Assembly: GCA_037954325.1 (NCBI GenBank) | Contig: JBBMNZ010000028.1 | Coordinates: 11,019,501 to 11,083,500, forward strand | Source of the DNA: Fistularia commersonii | Taxonomy: Eukaryota > Chordata > Actinopteri > Syngnathiformes > Fistulariidae | Direction of reading: 5' to 3' | Length of the DNA: 64,000 nt | In this document: piece after piece, positions 13,803-27,671 of the stretch | Numbering within the stretch: position 1 is the first letter of the stretch | How the letters are laid out: each line of letters starts with the position of its first letter | Position numbers and translations under genes: made by a program | The notes under the pieces: model-generated | Seen by the model: the letters and a program-made list of their open reading frames with translations, nothing else | Databases searched by the model: none | What the model was told of the DNA's origin: nothing

Positions 13803-14133
13803 ATGACTCACTCCCAGGCAGCAAGAAATCAATGTACAGAACAATTCAGGAAGATCCCCTGAGTTACTGTATGCTGAGAGTTCATGACATTGTCTTCTAA
13901 AAGTTTGCTCTCTGGGTCATGAAGCTATATCATTTTTGTGCTCTGTCATCTCTGGTTATTTTGTCTTCTGTTTTTCTCACAGTTACTGATACATGATCCT
14001 AATAAATTACAATTTAATTTTTAACTCTATAATAGTCTTTTTTCTTTACCAAGATTAAAAAAAAATGTGACCACATAATCTTCATGAGAAGTTTAATTTT
14101 TTTTTTGTTACACATGAATAACAGGATTATACC

Positions 14134-14185
14134 ACGGAGCTGGCGTGACTCAGATGGCAAGAGTGGTCGGCTTGGAACTGAATGT
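14134..14185 (+). repeat. tRNA-SINE head scrap
   Basis: The sequence cggagctggcgtgactcaga, then tggcaagagtggtcggcttg, resembles the head of a tRNA-derived SINE. The body is missing. Confidence 0.35.
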
Positions 14186-17149
14186 TCCTCTTTTGTTTAA
14201 TCCATGATTGGTTAAATGCAATTGACAAAAATGCTGATGTTTTGTTAAACAATATACAGTGTCAATATATGCTGTCTTCTTCTTCATCTTGAGCACAATT
14301 AGTAGGTTGCATATTGGCTCCATTGGTGCTTGTTATAGAACATCATCATCAACCCTCATCATTGTCATCATTGAAGTGACCTTCAGGCCAAAACTGCAAA
14401 TCCATGCTTTTTTTTTATACTAAAAGTGTGTACTTTGTTTAATCAAAGTGGTTTTGACATCAGGATTGTATACGATGTGATTGACCAGAGCACACGGATT
14501 CAAAAGGGAGTACATCACACTTGTGTAAATTTAGCTTTGGGAATGGACAGGCAAAGAAAGTATAATTGGCTATCCAGAGGTGAAAATTATTTTCATCTGT
14601 TGAGTTAAAGAGACTCTTCAGTAACGTTTGGTATGAGATAAAGATAGAGAGTGAAGGACAAAGAACAAGGGGAAGGACAATGTAGCGCGATACAATTGTC
14701 ATTTTGTTATATCAGCAATACAAAACATTTCTGAAAGTCAAAAGACTATCAGTAAAAAAAAAAAAAAAAACTGTTTTTCAAGCCCATTTTTAAAATACAT
14801 TACGATGCAGCATTTAAGCAACGAATTGATGATGAAATGCCGCCTGAATCCCACTGTCAATGTTTGTTTCCATTATTGTCCAAGATTGACAAAACAAGAA
14901 ACTGAATTTTATTCTAGCTGCATGCATGCTTGAAATATCAATGAAATAATAATGCATGACTGAAAAACGTATTGATTTGATCAGTAGCTTAGGGAATTTA
15001 TTGGAGAAAGATACTGTTAAGTAATGATGAAGAAAGCGACATTTAAAGGATTTATCACAAGCAATTTCAACTCTAAATGTTTTATTCAAACCCATCAGGT
15101 ACAATCGACGACATTTGCTCCAAGGACAAAGCACAAGCAGCCATGTCTGCTGTCGTCTCTTCTTATCACATCTGATATCCTAAGGGGGTAAATTAAAACT
15201 GCCTTTGCCCTTCACGCTCCACATTTGAAACATGATCTGCACAGGGCGCATTTCATCATAATGACATCATGCTTTGTATGAGCGTGTCAGAAAGAATTAG
15301 ATCCCAGGTCACCAACCAGAAATCACAGAGAGAAGATTAGAAGTATCAGCTTTGCATGTTTATTGCGAAGCATATCAGAACTAAATGTAGTATTTTATCA
15401 TTTCTTCACTGCAAGCTCACATGTTCCCCATTTTTTTTTTTTTTTATATAAACACTTTCTGTCGCTGTTGTTTGTATCTTGCCCTTTAAGTTTCTATCAT
15501 TGCTAATGTAGTGCAGCTGTGTCATCAACTCAATCCCTTGTCAGCTGTCATAAAATTGCTAGCTGGAGAGATTGATTCCCTACTGACTCCTAAACCTCCA
15601 ATGCCGTCTGTCCCCCTGCTGGCAAATTCATTTTCCCTCCCGTTGCTCCTCTTGCCTTGTTTTTTTTCAGAGAGCCTTGATGCTCCCTGTGGATCATCAG
15701 CTATATCTGCTTGACAGTTTCCTCCGACAAGTGCAACATTGTTTAATCTGAAATTAGCCCGTAACACGCTTGACAGCCGAAGGTGGTTGATGTCACTTTA
15801 AAATACTCAGCATCGGGAGCAGAACGAGCTGGTGTTTAAGCAAGCAGGTCCGGTCGGTCGGGCATTTTAAGTTGATTAAACGTGATGAAGCTTAAAGCAT
15901 CCAGTGCAGAAATAGCTCCCTAAACCTTTAGATGACAGCAACATTTTTAAGTTTAATGTCAAATATGCAAAACATTACAAACAAACATTTTGTGACTAAT
16001 CAGGCTACATGCTGAGACACTTTGAAGGATCATTCAGGAGCTAGATGATAGAGGATAGAGTGTGAAAAAGGAAAATAATAATTATCCAAATGGTTAAAAA
16101 CTCATTTGAAATGCCGCAGGAAAGTTTGTAAGCGCTGCTTCATAACACTTCTACCTTATCAACAGCTGTTATTCAAATGTGTCACAATAACATAAGGATA
16201 GGATTCTAGGAAAGACATATTTTCATGTTTTCTAAAGACATATTTACTGTTACAAGCTAATTTTGTGCAAAATTTTACCTTTGCATTTGAAATGTATTTA
16301 TCTTGCAGTGTCTCAAATGTGAGCCACTCAAATTGAAGATTTACGAGACACCGGTGTATCTTCACGGTTATGTTTAATCAAATATTTGTCCCAGAAGAGC
16401 TCTATAAGCATGTCTTTGGTGTTTTTCGTTTGGTAATAACATGTTAGGAATTCAAAAAGTACCATGTAAGATTTTTTCAAGTTTATGATGCTGTGGAAGT
16501 TATAAAATAAGAATAAAAAACAGAACTGAGTTTCCCATGTCAATAGGATACAATGGTACATAAGTACAGGCTTACATTGGTATGATGTAGTTTTAATGCA
16601 CATATAATGGATATAACATGGAGAAAAAGGACCATTGACAAATTTTATCGGCACTCGAAGACATGAGTGTATTAAATGTTTCATCCTCCAAATAATATGA
16701 CATATTTTTATGAAACAATTTAAATTTATATCGTATAAGAACTGCATCTTTTGGTTGACGTTGCTACATATTAATTTGCCTTATCAACATTGTTAATGGT
16801 GACACAACATACGCTGAAGTTGTTGTCGTGATTGAATTGCTATGGCAGCTTTGCTTTGTTTGGGATATTTTTATTTATTGTTTACAAAGTTTATCTGAAT
16901 TTGGATGTTTAGCAAAAATCAAACTTGTTAAAGACATGAACTTCAAGCCAGTTGATTTGGTGCATGAAATAAGTGAATGCTCAGGCTTGCTCTAGTTGTC
17001 CAACTCATTTCAACCTTTTAGCGTTTTTTGCTGATTGTAACAAAGCCTAGTTTGGTTGAATTTTCATAGGTACCAATAAAGAAGAAAAAAAAGAATATGA
17101 TAAATATAACTCGACTTTAATTCATTCATGCAATCATAGTCAATAGCAC

Positions 17150-17265
17150 TAAACCTGTGCTCAGGGTTGCAGTGGAGTTGGAGCCCAGGACCTGTTGTCA
17201 GTCAATCACAGGAACAAGACATACATTCTCATTCATGCACTTTGGCCAGAGCTGTCAGATGCTGT
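17150..17265 (+). repeat. Fish SINE/L2-type repeat scrap
   Basis: The sequence tgtgctcagggttgcagtgg, agttggagcccaggacctg and ttgtcagtcaatcacagg, then cattctcattcatgcacttt, resembles the internal part of the 20.8 kb repeat, with much decay. Confidence 0.45.
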
Positions 17266-18963
17266 GCAGTTCAGTGTCGATAACAATGAAGCTACAGAAA
17301 GTTTTTAATCTAAAATCTTCACACAAATAGCTCATTTCCATTGAGAATTTCACTTGTCAGCCTGGCTTGGATTGTTATGGTGCCAGGACACTGACATGAA
17401 GGCATGAGGTATGGTGTCAGATGTAGTTCTGCATGTCAGTGCCAAAACAAAGTAATGTTACTTGATTAATATCATGTTTATGCCTAAACTCTAGATACCC
17501 TGGACATCTGTTAAAGTAAGCATATTCTAATGATTTGTTGGCACCTTCCGGGCATCCACTTAACTTTCCATCTTTTGATGATCCTTGAAAAATTCAGCTG
17601 ACTTGTGGTGGAAAGGAATGTCAGCGAGGGTCAGAAATTAAGCGGGAGAGTAACCTGTCTCAAAGAATAAACTTGAAATCTTCAGGGGAATTAGATTTTT
17701 CGCTTTTTCATTTTGGTTTTAGATGGTGTATTTAGACTGCGGAAAATTGGGTTAAATCATTTTTAAATGAAACACAACACAATAATGACTCATTGCATTC
17801 AATTTAGACCACTTACAAACCAAAACATTATAAAACGAGTAAGAACATTATAAAATTAAAAATGGCTTCAAAGCAAAAGCACCTCTAAAGCATTCATAAT
17901 GGGACAACAGAACAAGTCCTATTCAGTTAGTACTCTTTTTTTTTTTTTAATTCAATATCCTTACTTCTTTTTATCTTGACACAATGTCTAGAACTGGTTG
18001 CATTTCTTTTTACAAACCCTACAAAATTAATTTCAGATAAAAAGTCTTTTCAGCAAAGCAGAAAAACAACACATGGAGAGTTGCTTCATTGAGTCTTAAA
18101 TATATGTCTGACCTGCGAGTTTCTCGCATTCTCCAACCATATTGTGGTTGTTTTTGAATCATTCCATTACTATTCTCACTAGTGGCTACTCATTGCTACT
18201 AATTGGACTACAAATATAGTTTGTTATCAAGTTACACCCTACAGAAGGAGCATACAGAGGATATTTTTTTGATAGAAACGAAAAACTTTGGTCATTGGTT
18301 CAATTTCGTTGGAGATTTCTGAACAATTTCTGAAAGTTCCCCAAATTTGTTAGTTCCAAGAGTCCAGCAATTTCAGGATTTAGTTTTATGAACAATACAG
18401 TCTCCCTACCCACCGGTAATTGCTACCTTCATTTTGGTTACTTTCTTTTTTACATTTAGGCAACAAATCATTATCATTATTCTGCATGTTAGAGTGAATG
18501 TATGGTTTGGTTGTATTTTGTAAAACAAATTGTATGAAAAATTCTGAAAATCAGATTTCAAACACCCTGTATTGCTGTAGTTGTTGCTTGTTCACAACAG
18601 CTCCGCCTTGAAAATTTGATGGGAAAAAAAATGGTTGGAATCTACGGAAAAAACAAAATCTCATAAATGTGATACAGGTGGAGTCGTCAAACTACTGTCC
18701 CTCGGTGAGCATCAATTTTTTACTCGACTCATCCTGGTTGCGAGGAGGAATATACCACCTAAATGAAAGTAATGTCGGATTTACACCTGAAAACAAAGTA
18801 TTCAAATTCATGGAACATCCATACAATTCCAGGTTGTCATCATTAGGGTTTATTTATTAATATATCAACATTTATTTTTTCAAATAGTCAAAACAGTAGG
18901 TTCAAATCTACCGTGACACTGAAGTCAAGGAAGAAATTTTTACACTGGTCTACAAGATGATGC

Positions 18964-18966
<3 letters not shown>

Positions 18967-19003
<37 letters not shown>

Positions 19004-19021
19004 GGTGGGTGTGTGTGTGCA
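18967..19021. repeat. (TG)n with GGTG interruption
   Basis: tgtgtgtgtg, then gggtgggtgggtgggtgtgt. Confidence 0.95.
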
Positions 19022-19632
19022 AGTGTATAATCCCAACCTAAACCATGGATTCATTTGAGGTCTTACAAATAGTTGTATTAAGAAAATAAAAACCTCTTCT
19101 TATATAGGGTTAGGCTGGGTTTACTTTACAATATATCCATTTGTTGATGGTTTACTAGAAAATATATGAAAATAGTGCAAAAACATTGAATTTGTGATGC
19201 ATTTTACCTTATATCATGTATATTTCATACATTTGGCAATTATGGGTAAGAATAATTGTCTTTCCACTATTTTAATGGTGTTTAGGGTTTTCCAACAATG
19301 ACCAGATTTCAATTGTTCTGCAGTGTGGGCAGGAAACAGAAGCTTATAAAGTGATTTATCACCTCATCCTACGTTTACATTGACGATGGGGGGGCACGGA
19401 AGAAAGTGTTAGCGTCTCATATAATTCTCATATAGTTTGCCAAGAACCCACCAGGGCGTGATTAGTTATGTTTTTGTTTATGTTTTCTAATTGCAGTATT
19501 TTTGCAGAATGCCTTCTCTCACTTTCCTAAATATAATTTTTATCTGCATTATTTTTATGTGACGCTAAAACCGGTGAATATGATTTCAGAGCACATTGAA
19601 TACTACATAATGTATGTGATTTTGACAAACTG

Positions 19633-19633
<1 letters not shown>

Positions 19634-19684
<51 letters not shown>
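19634..19684. repeat. (CA)n microsatellite next to MITE copy 1
   Basis: About 24 CA units followed by an AT-rich stretch and gagagaga just before the MITE. Confidence 0.96.
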
Positions 19685-19691
<7 letters not shown>

Positions 19692-19722
19692 AATATATAC
19701 ATATAAATATATATAGAGAGAG

Positions 19723-20003
19723 GGCTGTGTCAGAAAATTAGAATATTGTGATAAAGTTCTTTATCCTCTGTAATGCAATAAAAAAAAACTTTTTCATGAT
19801 ATTCTAATATTTTGAGATATGATTTTTGAGTTTACTTAAGATGTAAGCCATAATCAGCAATATTAAAGTAATAAAAGGCTTGCAATATTTCAGTTGATTT
19901 GTAATGAATCCAGGAATTTATGACATCTTTGTTTTTTGTAATTGCATTACAGAAGATAAAGAACTTCATCACAATATTCTAATTTTCTGAGACAGTCCTG
20001 TAC
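19723..20003 (-). mobile_element. Palindromic MITE, copy 1 (inverted relative to copies 2 and 3)
   Basis: Ends: ctgtgtcagaaaattagaat at the left and ttttctgagacagtcctgta at the right, which are inverted repeats of each other over about 60 bases (gtgataaagttctttatc against aagaacttcatcacaatatt). The unique middle (gatgtaagccataatcagc) is the reverse complement of that in the copies at 23.9 and 54.1 kb. No coding capacity. TA at the edges suggests Tc1/mariner-type mobilisation. Confidence 0.82.
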
Positions 20004-20779
20004 ATTTACAGTATATATATAAATATATACATACACACACGTACACATTTACACATATACGTGCATACCAATCATGTACAGTATATACCTTCCCAGGACA
20101 CTAACCTCGGATGATTCAGATTAGCAAGTATTTATGACAGTAATTTAGCACTAGTGGTTGATTGGTTGACCAATCCTTGCTAATTTTTACCATGTCACTT
20201 TTATGATTTTCCATCATACACACCAGAGAATAACTTCTATAGTGGAGGCTGGTAGATAAATGCAAATTTGTGCCCTAACAAGATAGAAGAGGGAAGACAA
20301 AGAGGAGGAATCATGAAGCTGTGATTTATGAAATTCTGCAGAGAGTCCTGTTTTCTAAAGATCTGGACTTATATGTTTAGGACTTGTTCACTCCCCCGCA
20401 AAAACCATCTGTACTGGAAACGATCCTCCTTTTTTCTCTGCCCCAGTTAGGCAGAGATACAGGATCAGCCTCGCAGCATTTGGACTGGGACATGACCATC
20501 TGTGTGTTCAGCCCTGTTGTTCCTGTGCCACAGCTCTCCGTCCAAGGCTGCATATTGTGTGCTCTGGTGCTTTGTGTCGCCTTGTGTTATCCCACTCAAT
20601 AACACAACGAGTTTTAATTTTCACTGCTTTTGAATCTCTCCCTCTTTCATTTGTCTTGCCTGTTTACAAATTATTGTTATTGCCATTTCTGATAAAAGTA
20701 TAACATTGCTGGTGCCTTGCTTTATTCAGGTTTTGTTATATTTTTCACATTTTGTATTATCATTTATTTATTATTCATA

Positions 20780-21100
20780 CCTCTTATCCTATACTCAGGG
20801 TTGCACTTGGGTTTGTGCATTTCCCATCTATGCTTGTCATGTCCAGGGTATATCCTGGACAGGTCACCAGTTGATCACAGGGCAACATATGGAGTTGTAC
20901 AACTGTTCACTCTCTCATTCACATGCCTTCACACTTGAGGGTCTGCAATTAACATGCATGTTTTTGGACAGAGGGAGGGAACCAGAGGAAAACCTCACAG
21001 ACAAAGAACACGCAAACTCAACACCGAAATGCCCCTTGTTGGAACTGAACCAGGGACTTACCTGCTGAGAGGCGGAAGCACTAAAGACTGTGCCACCTGT
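20780..21100 (+). repeat. Fish SINE/L2-type repeat
   Basis: The sequence ctcttatcctatactcaggg, gtatatcctggacaggtcac, cagttgatcacagggcaaca, acatgcatgtttttggacag, acacgcaaactcaacac and gaactgaaccagggactta follows the widespread fish repeat family (plus orientation). Open frames across it (up to 120 codons) are not host genes. Confidence 0.75.
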
Positions 21101-21180
21101 TTTTGTTTTTTTGTAAATACAAGAATAGGCCCCTCTGCAAAAAACATTTCCCACGAAGGCACAATATGTACACATACATA

Positions 21181-21236
21181 CAGTATTTTATATGCACACT
21201 TATGAATATACACACACATAGGCATATAAATATGAC

Positions 21237-21267
<31 letters not shown>

Positions 21268-21449
21268 TCACACTCACACACACACACACATATATACACA
21301 TATATGTATAGATAAAATCTGCATTTTAGATTGAAGCATCTAAAAACTCCCAAGTTTGGACAGTATTTTATTTGCACACAAATGAATATACACACATAGA
21401 GGCATATAAATATGACTATACACACACACACACACGCACACACACCCAC

Positions 21450-21504
<55 letters not shown>

Positions 21505-21568
21505 CACATATATGTATATATAAAATCTGCATTTTAGATTGAAGCATCTGAAAGCTCCCAAGTTTGGC
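21181..21568. repeat. Tandem duplication of a CA-rich unit (two copies)
   Basis: Unit 1 (21181-21360) and unit 2 (21361-21568) both start cagtatttta, then share gcatataaatatgactata, a CA/TA block, atatatacacatatatgtat, and end aaaatctgcattttagattg, aagcatct and cccaagtttgg. They differ mainly in the length of the CA block (longer in unit 2) and a few bases. Long cysteine/valine or threonine/histidine frames across them are simple-repeat translations. Confidence 0.92.
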
Positions 21569-22866
21569 CCTGAGCATTTACAAGTCATCCAGGATTGGAG
21601 CGACAGTCCTACATTTCTACCACACTCAGTTATTTAAGGAGTTACTTGGAGTTGATTTTAGGGAACATATAAATCATAATGGAAACCAACACCTTAAAAC
21701 AGCAGCCAAACTTGGAGATAGTTCTTTGCTTTCCAAAACCTTATTAACTAAGCCTCAGTTTGCTGCCAACAGGGTTGATTGTATTATAAAGTGCCAAATA
21801 AAGGCTGTCTGTTTTTGATTGATTTGGGAAGTAGTGCCAAAATGAAGATGTACAAACAATCATGTCTTACTTTTGCAGTTTGCTGACAAAGCTGACTAAC
21901 ATGTCCAATCAAATTTCTTTCCAAAACAATTTGTAGGTTTGGAAATTCCTTTGTCTTTTTCCTCCCAAGAGACCTATGCTAATACAATGCACGTCCAGCT
22001 ACCTCTGTAATTATTTACTATATGAAGCGTTACAGTTAATTGAGGTAAAGGACTTAAAAATCGAATACAACTCAGTTTTGTGTGCAAAGCATTTTTAGAT
22101 TGGTCATCCTAATTTTATTAATATGATCGGATTCCTGTAATTCTGTGCTGTTAATTAAAAATGTACAAGTCTGAAAAGTTGTTCAGTTTTTTATCAGGTG
22201 CTGACTTTTTTCCAATATAATAAATTCAGATAAGAAATATTGATAAGGTGGGGCAAAGTATCTTAGCTGCGCTTGAAATATTTCCTTCATGAAATCAGTC
22301 AACTTTTGTTCTTCTGCCATGCATTATATTTTAATAAATCCAAGCTCAATAAATCCATACTAAGTAGTCTTCTCAGACCACCTCTATGAAATCACAAGGG
22401 ATTAGTATCTGCCATGTCTGTGAGTTGAGTTAGGTTGTTATCGCCTCATATGTATGAATTAAGTCTATGGTGCAGACGTACATTGAACCCGAGATGCAAT
22501 CATTTTATTCAAACATATTTGAGTGAGAGTTTTCTCCACAACACCCCCTAGTCACAAGTCGATTTAAAAATCTACACAGCATAGACTGAGACACAAAGTT
22601 TAACACATAAACAGCTTTGTTTTTTACAGATTTTTCCCATATAATATAGTGAATCATGCCACAATTCATTTTGCCTTCTGTAGTTGTCCAGCACTTGTCA
22701 TACAGACAGTATGGTTAAGGTCATCACTTGCAATAAGATAACCATCTGCTAAAATTCTTGTTCGATTGAAATTGTTTAATTGATTTGTGTTAACGTTTGT
22801 CATGATATGAAAAATACATCAGGCTTTTAAACCCCGTGAATCCATTATTAATCACCACATTGATCT

Positions 22867-22992
22867 TCCATCCATCCATCCATCCATCCATTATCTACTG
22901 TGCTTATCCTGCAGTCAGTGTCGCTGGGATGCTGGAGCAAATCCCAGCTGTCATTGGAGACACCCTGAATGGGTTGCCAGTGGATCGCTGTT
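22867..22992 (+). repeat. CATC microsatellite plus fish L2-type repeat scrap
   Basis: (CATC)n at 22867-22891 leads into attatctactgtgcttatcc, gggatgctggagcaaatccc and agctgtcattggagacaccc, then gggttgccagtggatcgc. This is the usual start of the same family as at 20.8 kb. It is short and degraded. Confidence 0.65.
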
Positions 22993-23877
22993 CTTAAATA
23001 TTACTAAAAATGTTAATGAAATAAATATTAAAGATGTTGATTGATTCATTAGTCAATTAACTGTTGATCTTGGTCATAACCATTGCAATTTTCTAGTTGT
23101 ATATGTACTTTTAGGCAAAATGACTAATCCCACCATATCACTAGATTTTTTTTCCTTTTTTACATACTTGTCATCTTCTGAATAACTCAGTTCTTTTCGG
23201 GGTGTTCTTTTTAAACATCTGTCAACCATGAACCTCCTGCAGTGAGAGGTGTTCACTTCATTCACTATTCAGTCAATATTTTGACATGGAAGCAATGCAT
23301 GCTCTGAAGCAGATTCCCTCTCCAGTCAGAGATCCATCCCATACTGTGTTTTGCACCGGAGAAAAGATTTAAAACAGAATAGATGGATGAGGCGGTTCAA
23401 CTGTAAAAGCTAGATATGATTGCCTGACGGGTAATGTAATAGATGATGATCAGATGCCAGAATCATATATTTCTCTTGTTAGGAAAAGGCTAAAAAGCCT
23501 TGAAAACAGACAAAAAAGATGATCAAATGTGAGCAACAAAATGCCTTGAGGCACAACTTAAATTTTCAAATATTTCATGGTCTGTCTAGTTTGTGAAAGC
23601 AAATACATGAAACCTTCAACAAACAATGATATTTTTGATATGATTTTTACAGTTTCATGTCAGAAATTAATGTCATTCTTTTAACAACTTATAGCAAACA
23701 CTGCTATTGGAAACATTTTTGTTTGACCATATGTATAAACATTAAATAGTTTTATAGCTTATAGCAACATGAAAACTTGAGGATGCAGTGATACGGCCAC
23801 TTTTGAATAAGATGCTAGGGATTTTGTAACTAGAAATTTGAGATTTCACAAAAACATCTGGTAGAAACATCTGATAT

Positions 23878-24168
23878 ACAGGACTGTCTCAGAAAATTAG
23901 AATATTGTGATAAAGTTCTTTATCTTCTGTAATGCAATTACAAAAACTAAAATTTCATACATTCTGTATTCGTTACAAATCAACTGAAATATTGCAAGCC
24001 TTTTATTATTTTGATATTGCTGATTATGGCTTACATCTCAAGAAAACTCAAAAATCCTATCTCAAAATATTAGAATAACATGAAAAAGTAATTTTTATTT
24101 TTTTTTGATTGCATTACAGAAGGTAAAGAACTTTATCACAATATTCTAATTTCCTGAGACTGTCCCGT
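23878..24168 (+). mobile_element. Palindromic MITE, copy 2
   Basis: Starts acaggactgtctcagaaaat and ends tttcctgagactgtcccgta. The middle holds gctgattatggcttacatct and caagccttttattattttga. Same length class (about 285-290 bases) and same ends as the copies at 19.7 and 54.1 kb. Confidence 0.84.
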
Positions 24169-25385
24169 ATTATATCGGCCGATATAAACAACTATTTATC
24201 ATTGAAATCAAATTATTCCTTTTAACCATTTTGTCAGTTCCTGCTCGTCACCGCTACTTTATGGTTTATGGTTTACGGTGTGCATTTCTGGCTCTCCTTT
24301 TCCCATCTATCTTGCCTCACTCCTTCCCTTCATCCATCCATCCTGGTATAGCCAGGATCAGCTGTATAGCCTGTCTCTTTGAGCTCATGCTATGCTAATA
24401 TAGTACTTTTGCTGACATAAACAGTCTGTGTTCCCTGTTTCCTTGGCTAAGCAATGATTCCTCTCTACCAACTTATTTTCGTGGTTTTGTGCTTTGATTT
24501 TGCATCAGTCAGGTATTTTATTTAAATGTAGTGCTTACTTTTTTATTTCTAATCACTAGCCAATCACCATTCTATTACGTGGTTCATCAGAAACCTTATT
24601 CTCAATCTTTTCATGAAGGCTTCCTAACAAACTTACATATATATTGCAGGATACAATACAAACAAGCATTGCAGAGACCAGAAGGCGAGGTTTATTCAAG
24701 CAGTGTTGTGTGGCAGGCTGACATTTAGATTGCCTCCTCAAAACACCTGTATTAGCATATTTTCCAGATCAAATTCATGAGACATTATTTTCATAACAGA
24801 AAAAATGGTTAATTTACTTTTTTTTATTTCAATTGAACAATTATTTTCCTTGGTGTAAAGAAGAAAATATAATCCAATACAAGGCACTTTTTTATTCCAG
24901 TGTTACATCTGTTTTTGTTTTTTTGAGTTTTCATAGTTATAAATTAATGCATTGCTTCAGGCAATCACTGGATTAATGACTTTCCCTGAATCCAGATTTC
25001 AATCTAAGCAGGAAGAATTACATGGACATATTTTACAGTCTATAAAACAGTGATCTGCCTTCTGATGCTGTACGCTATCACTGAGAATAGCATAAGATAC
25101 AAGATATAGCATTAATAATTCAATAGCCTCATGAAAGGGAGAAAGAGGAATACACTCCCAGATAAACAAACCTTCACAATTTTGTTTCTCAATATAGGTT
25201 TCGTGCAAACAAAAGAGACTGGAGACCTTCAGGCTTAGTCTTTGGAGCTGTACTATCTTACAGCCTTGATTTTACCTTTCTTCTCTCTTGCTGTGGCTGC
25301 TGCAATGATGGATAATATATACCATGGTATTAATAGACCCATCAGTCATTGATATATAATCACCAAATTACATGATATCAATAAC

Positions 25386-25386
<1 letters not shown>

Positions 25387-25426
<40 letters not shown>
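25387..25426. repeat. (TG)n microsatellite
   Basis: tatatatatg then pure TG. Confidence 0.95.
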
Positions 25427-25427
<1 letters not shown>

Positions 25428-27078
25428 CAAAAAGAGTGATGCAATATAAAAGAAGATTCCACCCCAAATAGTATGAGTAATGTAGCATCTTATTGTGAAA
25501 AACGTGCTAAGCAGCATGAGTATATAATGACACAAGTAGACAATTATTTAGGTCCAACTTTAGAAAATAAAAAAACACAATAGAGTGGCCAAATATAAGA
25601 GGTAAACTTTTTGTAATGATATTTTAGTTTTCATCATCCTTGTAAAAATCAATAACCAAGACAGCCTTGTCTTTTAGTCAAACCCATCCGGCAAGAATGC
25701 TGCAAGCCAAATTTTATTATGGTTATCCTGGCTTTTCTTCCACCACTTTCTTTTTTAAATAGCAGCACATATTTGCCTGCATATAGCTGAAAAGCTGATC
25801 CCTGTTTATAGTAAAAGTGTCAGCTTTCTGGCTAGTGTGAATATATGTATGAATGAATAAATGCAGTCAGATTTCTATGGGAGGCAATCGATTTTGTTGG
25901 AAGGATGACAGTAAAAGTCAATGAACCTCACCTGGTAATAAAACTGCCCTTCAAGTGACACTGATGCAATAATTGCCATACATTTAAAAACCCCAGATAC
26001 GTTAAGTTGAAATAAGATTTTAAAAAAAGAAAAACATTGTGTCCGTGATCCTCTGTGGAAAAACAAAACCAAAAAAAAAAAATAACAGCGACTATGTCTG
26101 TCTCCCCGTGAAAAAAAAAATAGTCAGGTTTTGACTATGGAAATCATCATTATGCACCTCTTGGCACGGCTCTCAGTGCTTTTTCCAGTGGTTCCTCCTC
26201 GTCAGTTGATTCGGTCCAAGTATTCTGTGCTGAACTTCTACTCTTGCAGTGTGATCCTAAAAATCACAGTACTCCAACATGCTGGGTCATGCTGCAAAAG
26301 TAAAAGTGGAAATTTTCAAGTAAACATTATCTGGTGGGTTTTATCACACAAGTGACCCAATATATAGCTGCTGCTGAGTAGAACATGCTAGATATTAAAA
26401 GTCTTAATCAATGTTTTTATTGGAGAAGGTGTTGGTTAATGCTGAAGATGGCTTTTCTCTTGTGAATTCATATTTGACAGCGTCCCACATTTTTGTGAGG
26501 TTTTTTTTTTGTGTGTGTAAAAAACAAGCTAGAATGATTAAAGTAATAAAACTGCCACAGGTGAAGTTTATCCTAACAAATCAAAGCCTGTACCTTTTGA
26601 CCAACCCACAACATTATTCAATAAATTGTATTTTACTATCCATGCGTTGTTTGGAACGAAACACAGAGACAACAATATCTTTACACTATTCCAAGCTTTA
26701 TTGCATTTGACAGTTGCATGTGGATCATTAAGTTATATTATCCTGGTAGAGAGATGGAACAAGAGAATAAAAAGGAGGCAGGAATATCAGATTAGTTAAC
26801 GATGCTGGTGATCCCTCCCCACAGTTCCCCTCGCTCCTCATCCCTGCATGGTTAGAGATGAAAGAGCAAGTTACACAGGGAGATGAGGACAGCTGTTAAT
26901 GGGAAGGAAACAAAGCAGGCATTCTGCACTTTCTCTCTCTTCCGACTGCATATATTTGATGTGCCTCTTCTTTCCCTGTTTTGTCATTCCGACATTTCTC
27001 TCTATCTCACTTGATATCTTGTCCATGCTGTATATTTCTCTATATGTATCAGCTGCAATGTGAGCTACAACCAGAACA

Positions 27079-27080
<2 letters not shown>

Positions 27081-27171
<91 letters not shown>
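27081..27171. repeat. (TG)n microsatellite, about 45 units
   Basis: An uninterrupted TG run; frames across it are artefacts. Confidence 0.98.
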
Positions 27172-27671
27172 CAGAGAGAAGGGGATAGGATAACTGATTT
27201 GTCTTGTCTTGAATGGATATATCCTTCCACTTAGAGATTCTCAGTTCATATCTTGATTAATATTATGTTTTTTGCAAACAAGAAAGGCTAAAAGATTAAA
27301 AAAAAAATGTAACACCATGTGTGTATAGTTGTGTATATTGTCTTGTACCACACATGTCACCATCCCTCCTGACGTTTTACAGACATAGCAGCACTCGGAG
27401 CGAAAAATATAAAACAGCTTGTTAATGTGATCAAAATGACACTGATTGCATGCTAATGTTTTATAGGCGTTATACTTACTATCTTACTGCCACAGAGAAT
27501 GATGGGATGCATTATAGGTCTCCAGGTTATAAACCAATGACGTTAAACTATGGACACAGGGGTGAAATATAACATTACATATGAAAAAAAAACTAAACTG
27601 AATCCCACAACATGCAGTTTGTCAACAGAAGATTTAATTGCCCAAATGGGATTAGGAATATGAATGGTTGC

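Larger units (their letters stand above)
13026..19722. other. Gene-poor DNA with a possible conserved non-coding part
   Basis: Microsatellites at 13.5, 13.7 and 19.0 kb and a weak repeat at 17.15 kb. The stretches 15180-15300 and 15480-15790 are less AT-rich and non-repetitive and could be conserved non-coding elements. No gene is seen. Confidence 0.4.
21569..27671. other. Gene-poor DNA
   Basis: Besides MITE copy 2, the CATC/L2 scrap and TG tracts, I find nothing nameable. Frames of up to 119 codons come from CA/TG runs. Confidence 0.5.

Noticed and set aside
14814..15134. 106-codon minus-strand frame
   Set aside because: No recognisable domain and composition follows local base content.
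15511..15714. Possible exon 1 of the galactosyltransferase (Leu-rich stretch)
   Set aside because: The hydrophobic run is not preceded by a basic cytoplasmic tail and no stem-like CPxxSPLLVG ending or phase-1 donor was found.
16328..16747. 139-codon minus-strand frame
   Set aside because: AT-rich, low-complexity composition (Phe, Ile, Tyr, Lys), no motif, no splice or promoter context; likely chance.
21058..21588. Cys-Val-rich minus-strand frames up to 142 codons
   Set aside because: Translations of the duplicated CA-rich unit.
26871..27230. 119-codon minus-strand frame with long His-Thr run
   Set aside because: The centre is a TG/CA microsatellite and the flanks show no family; not a gene.
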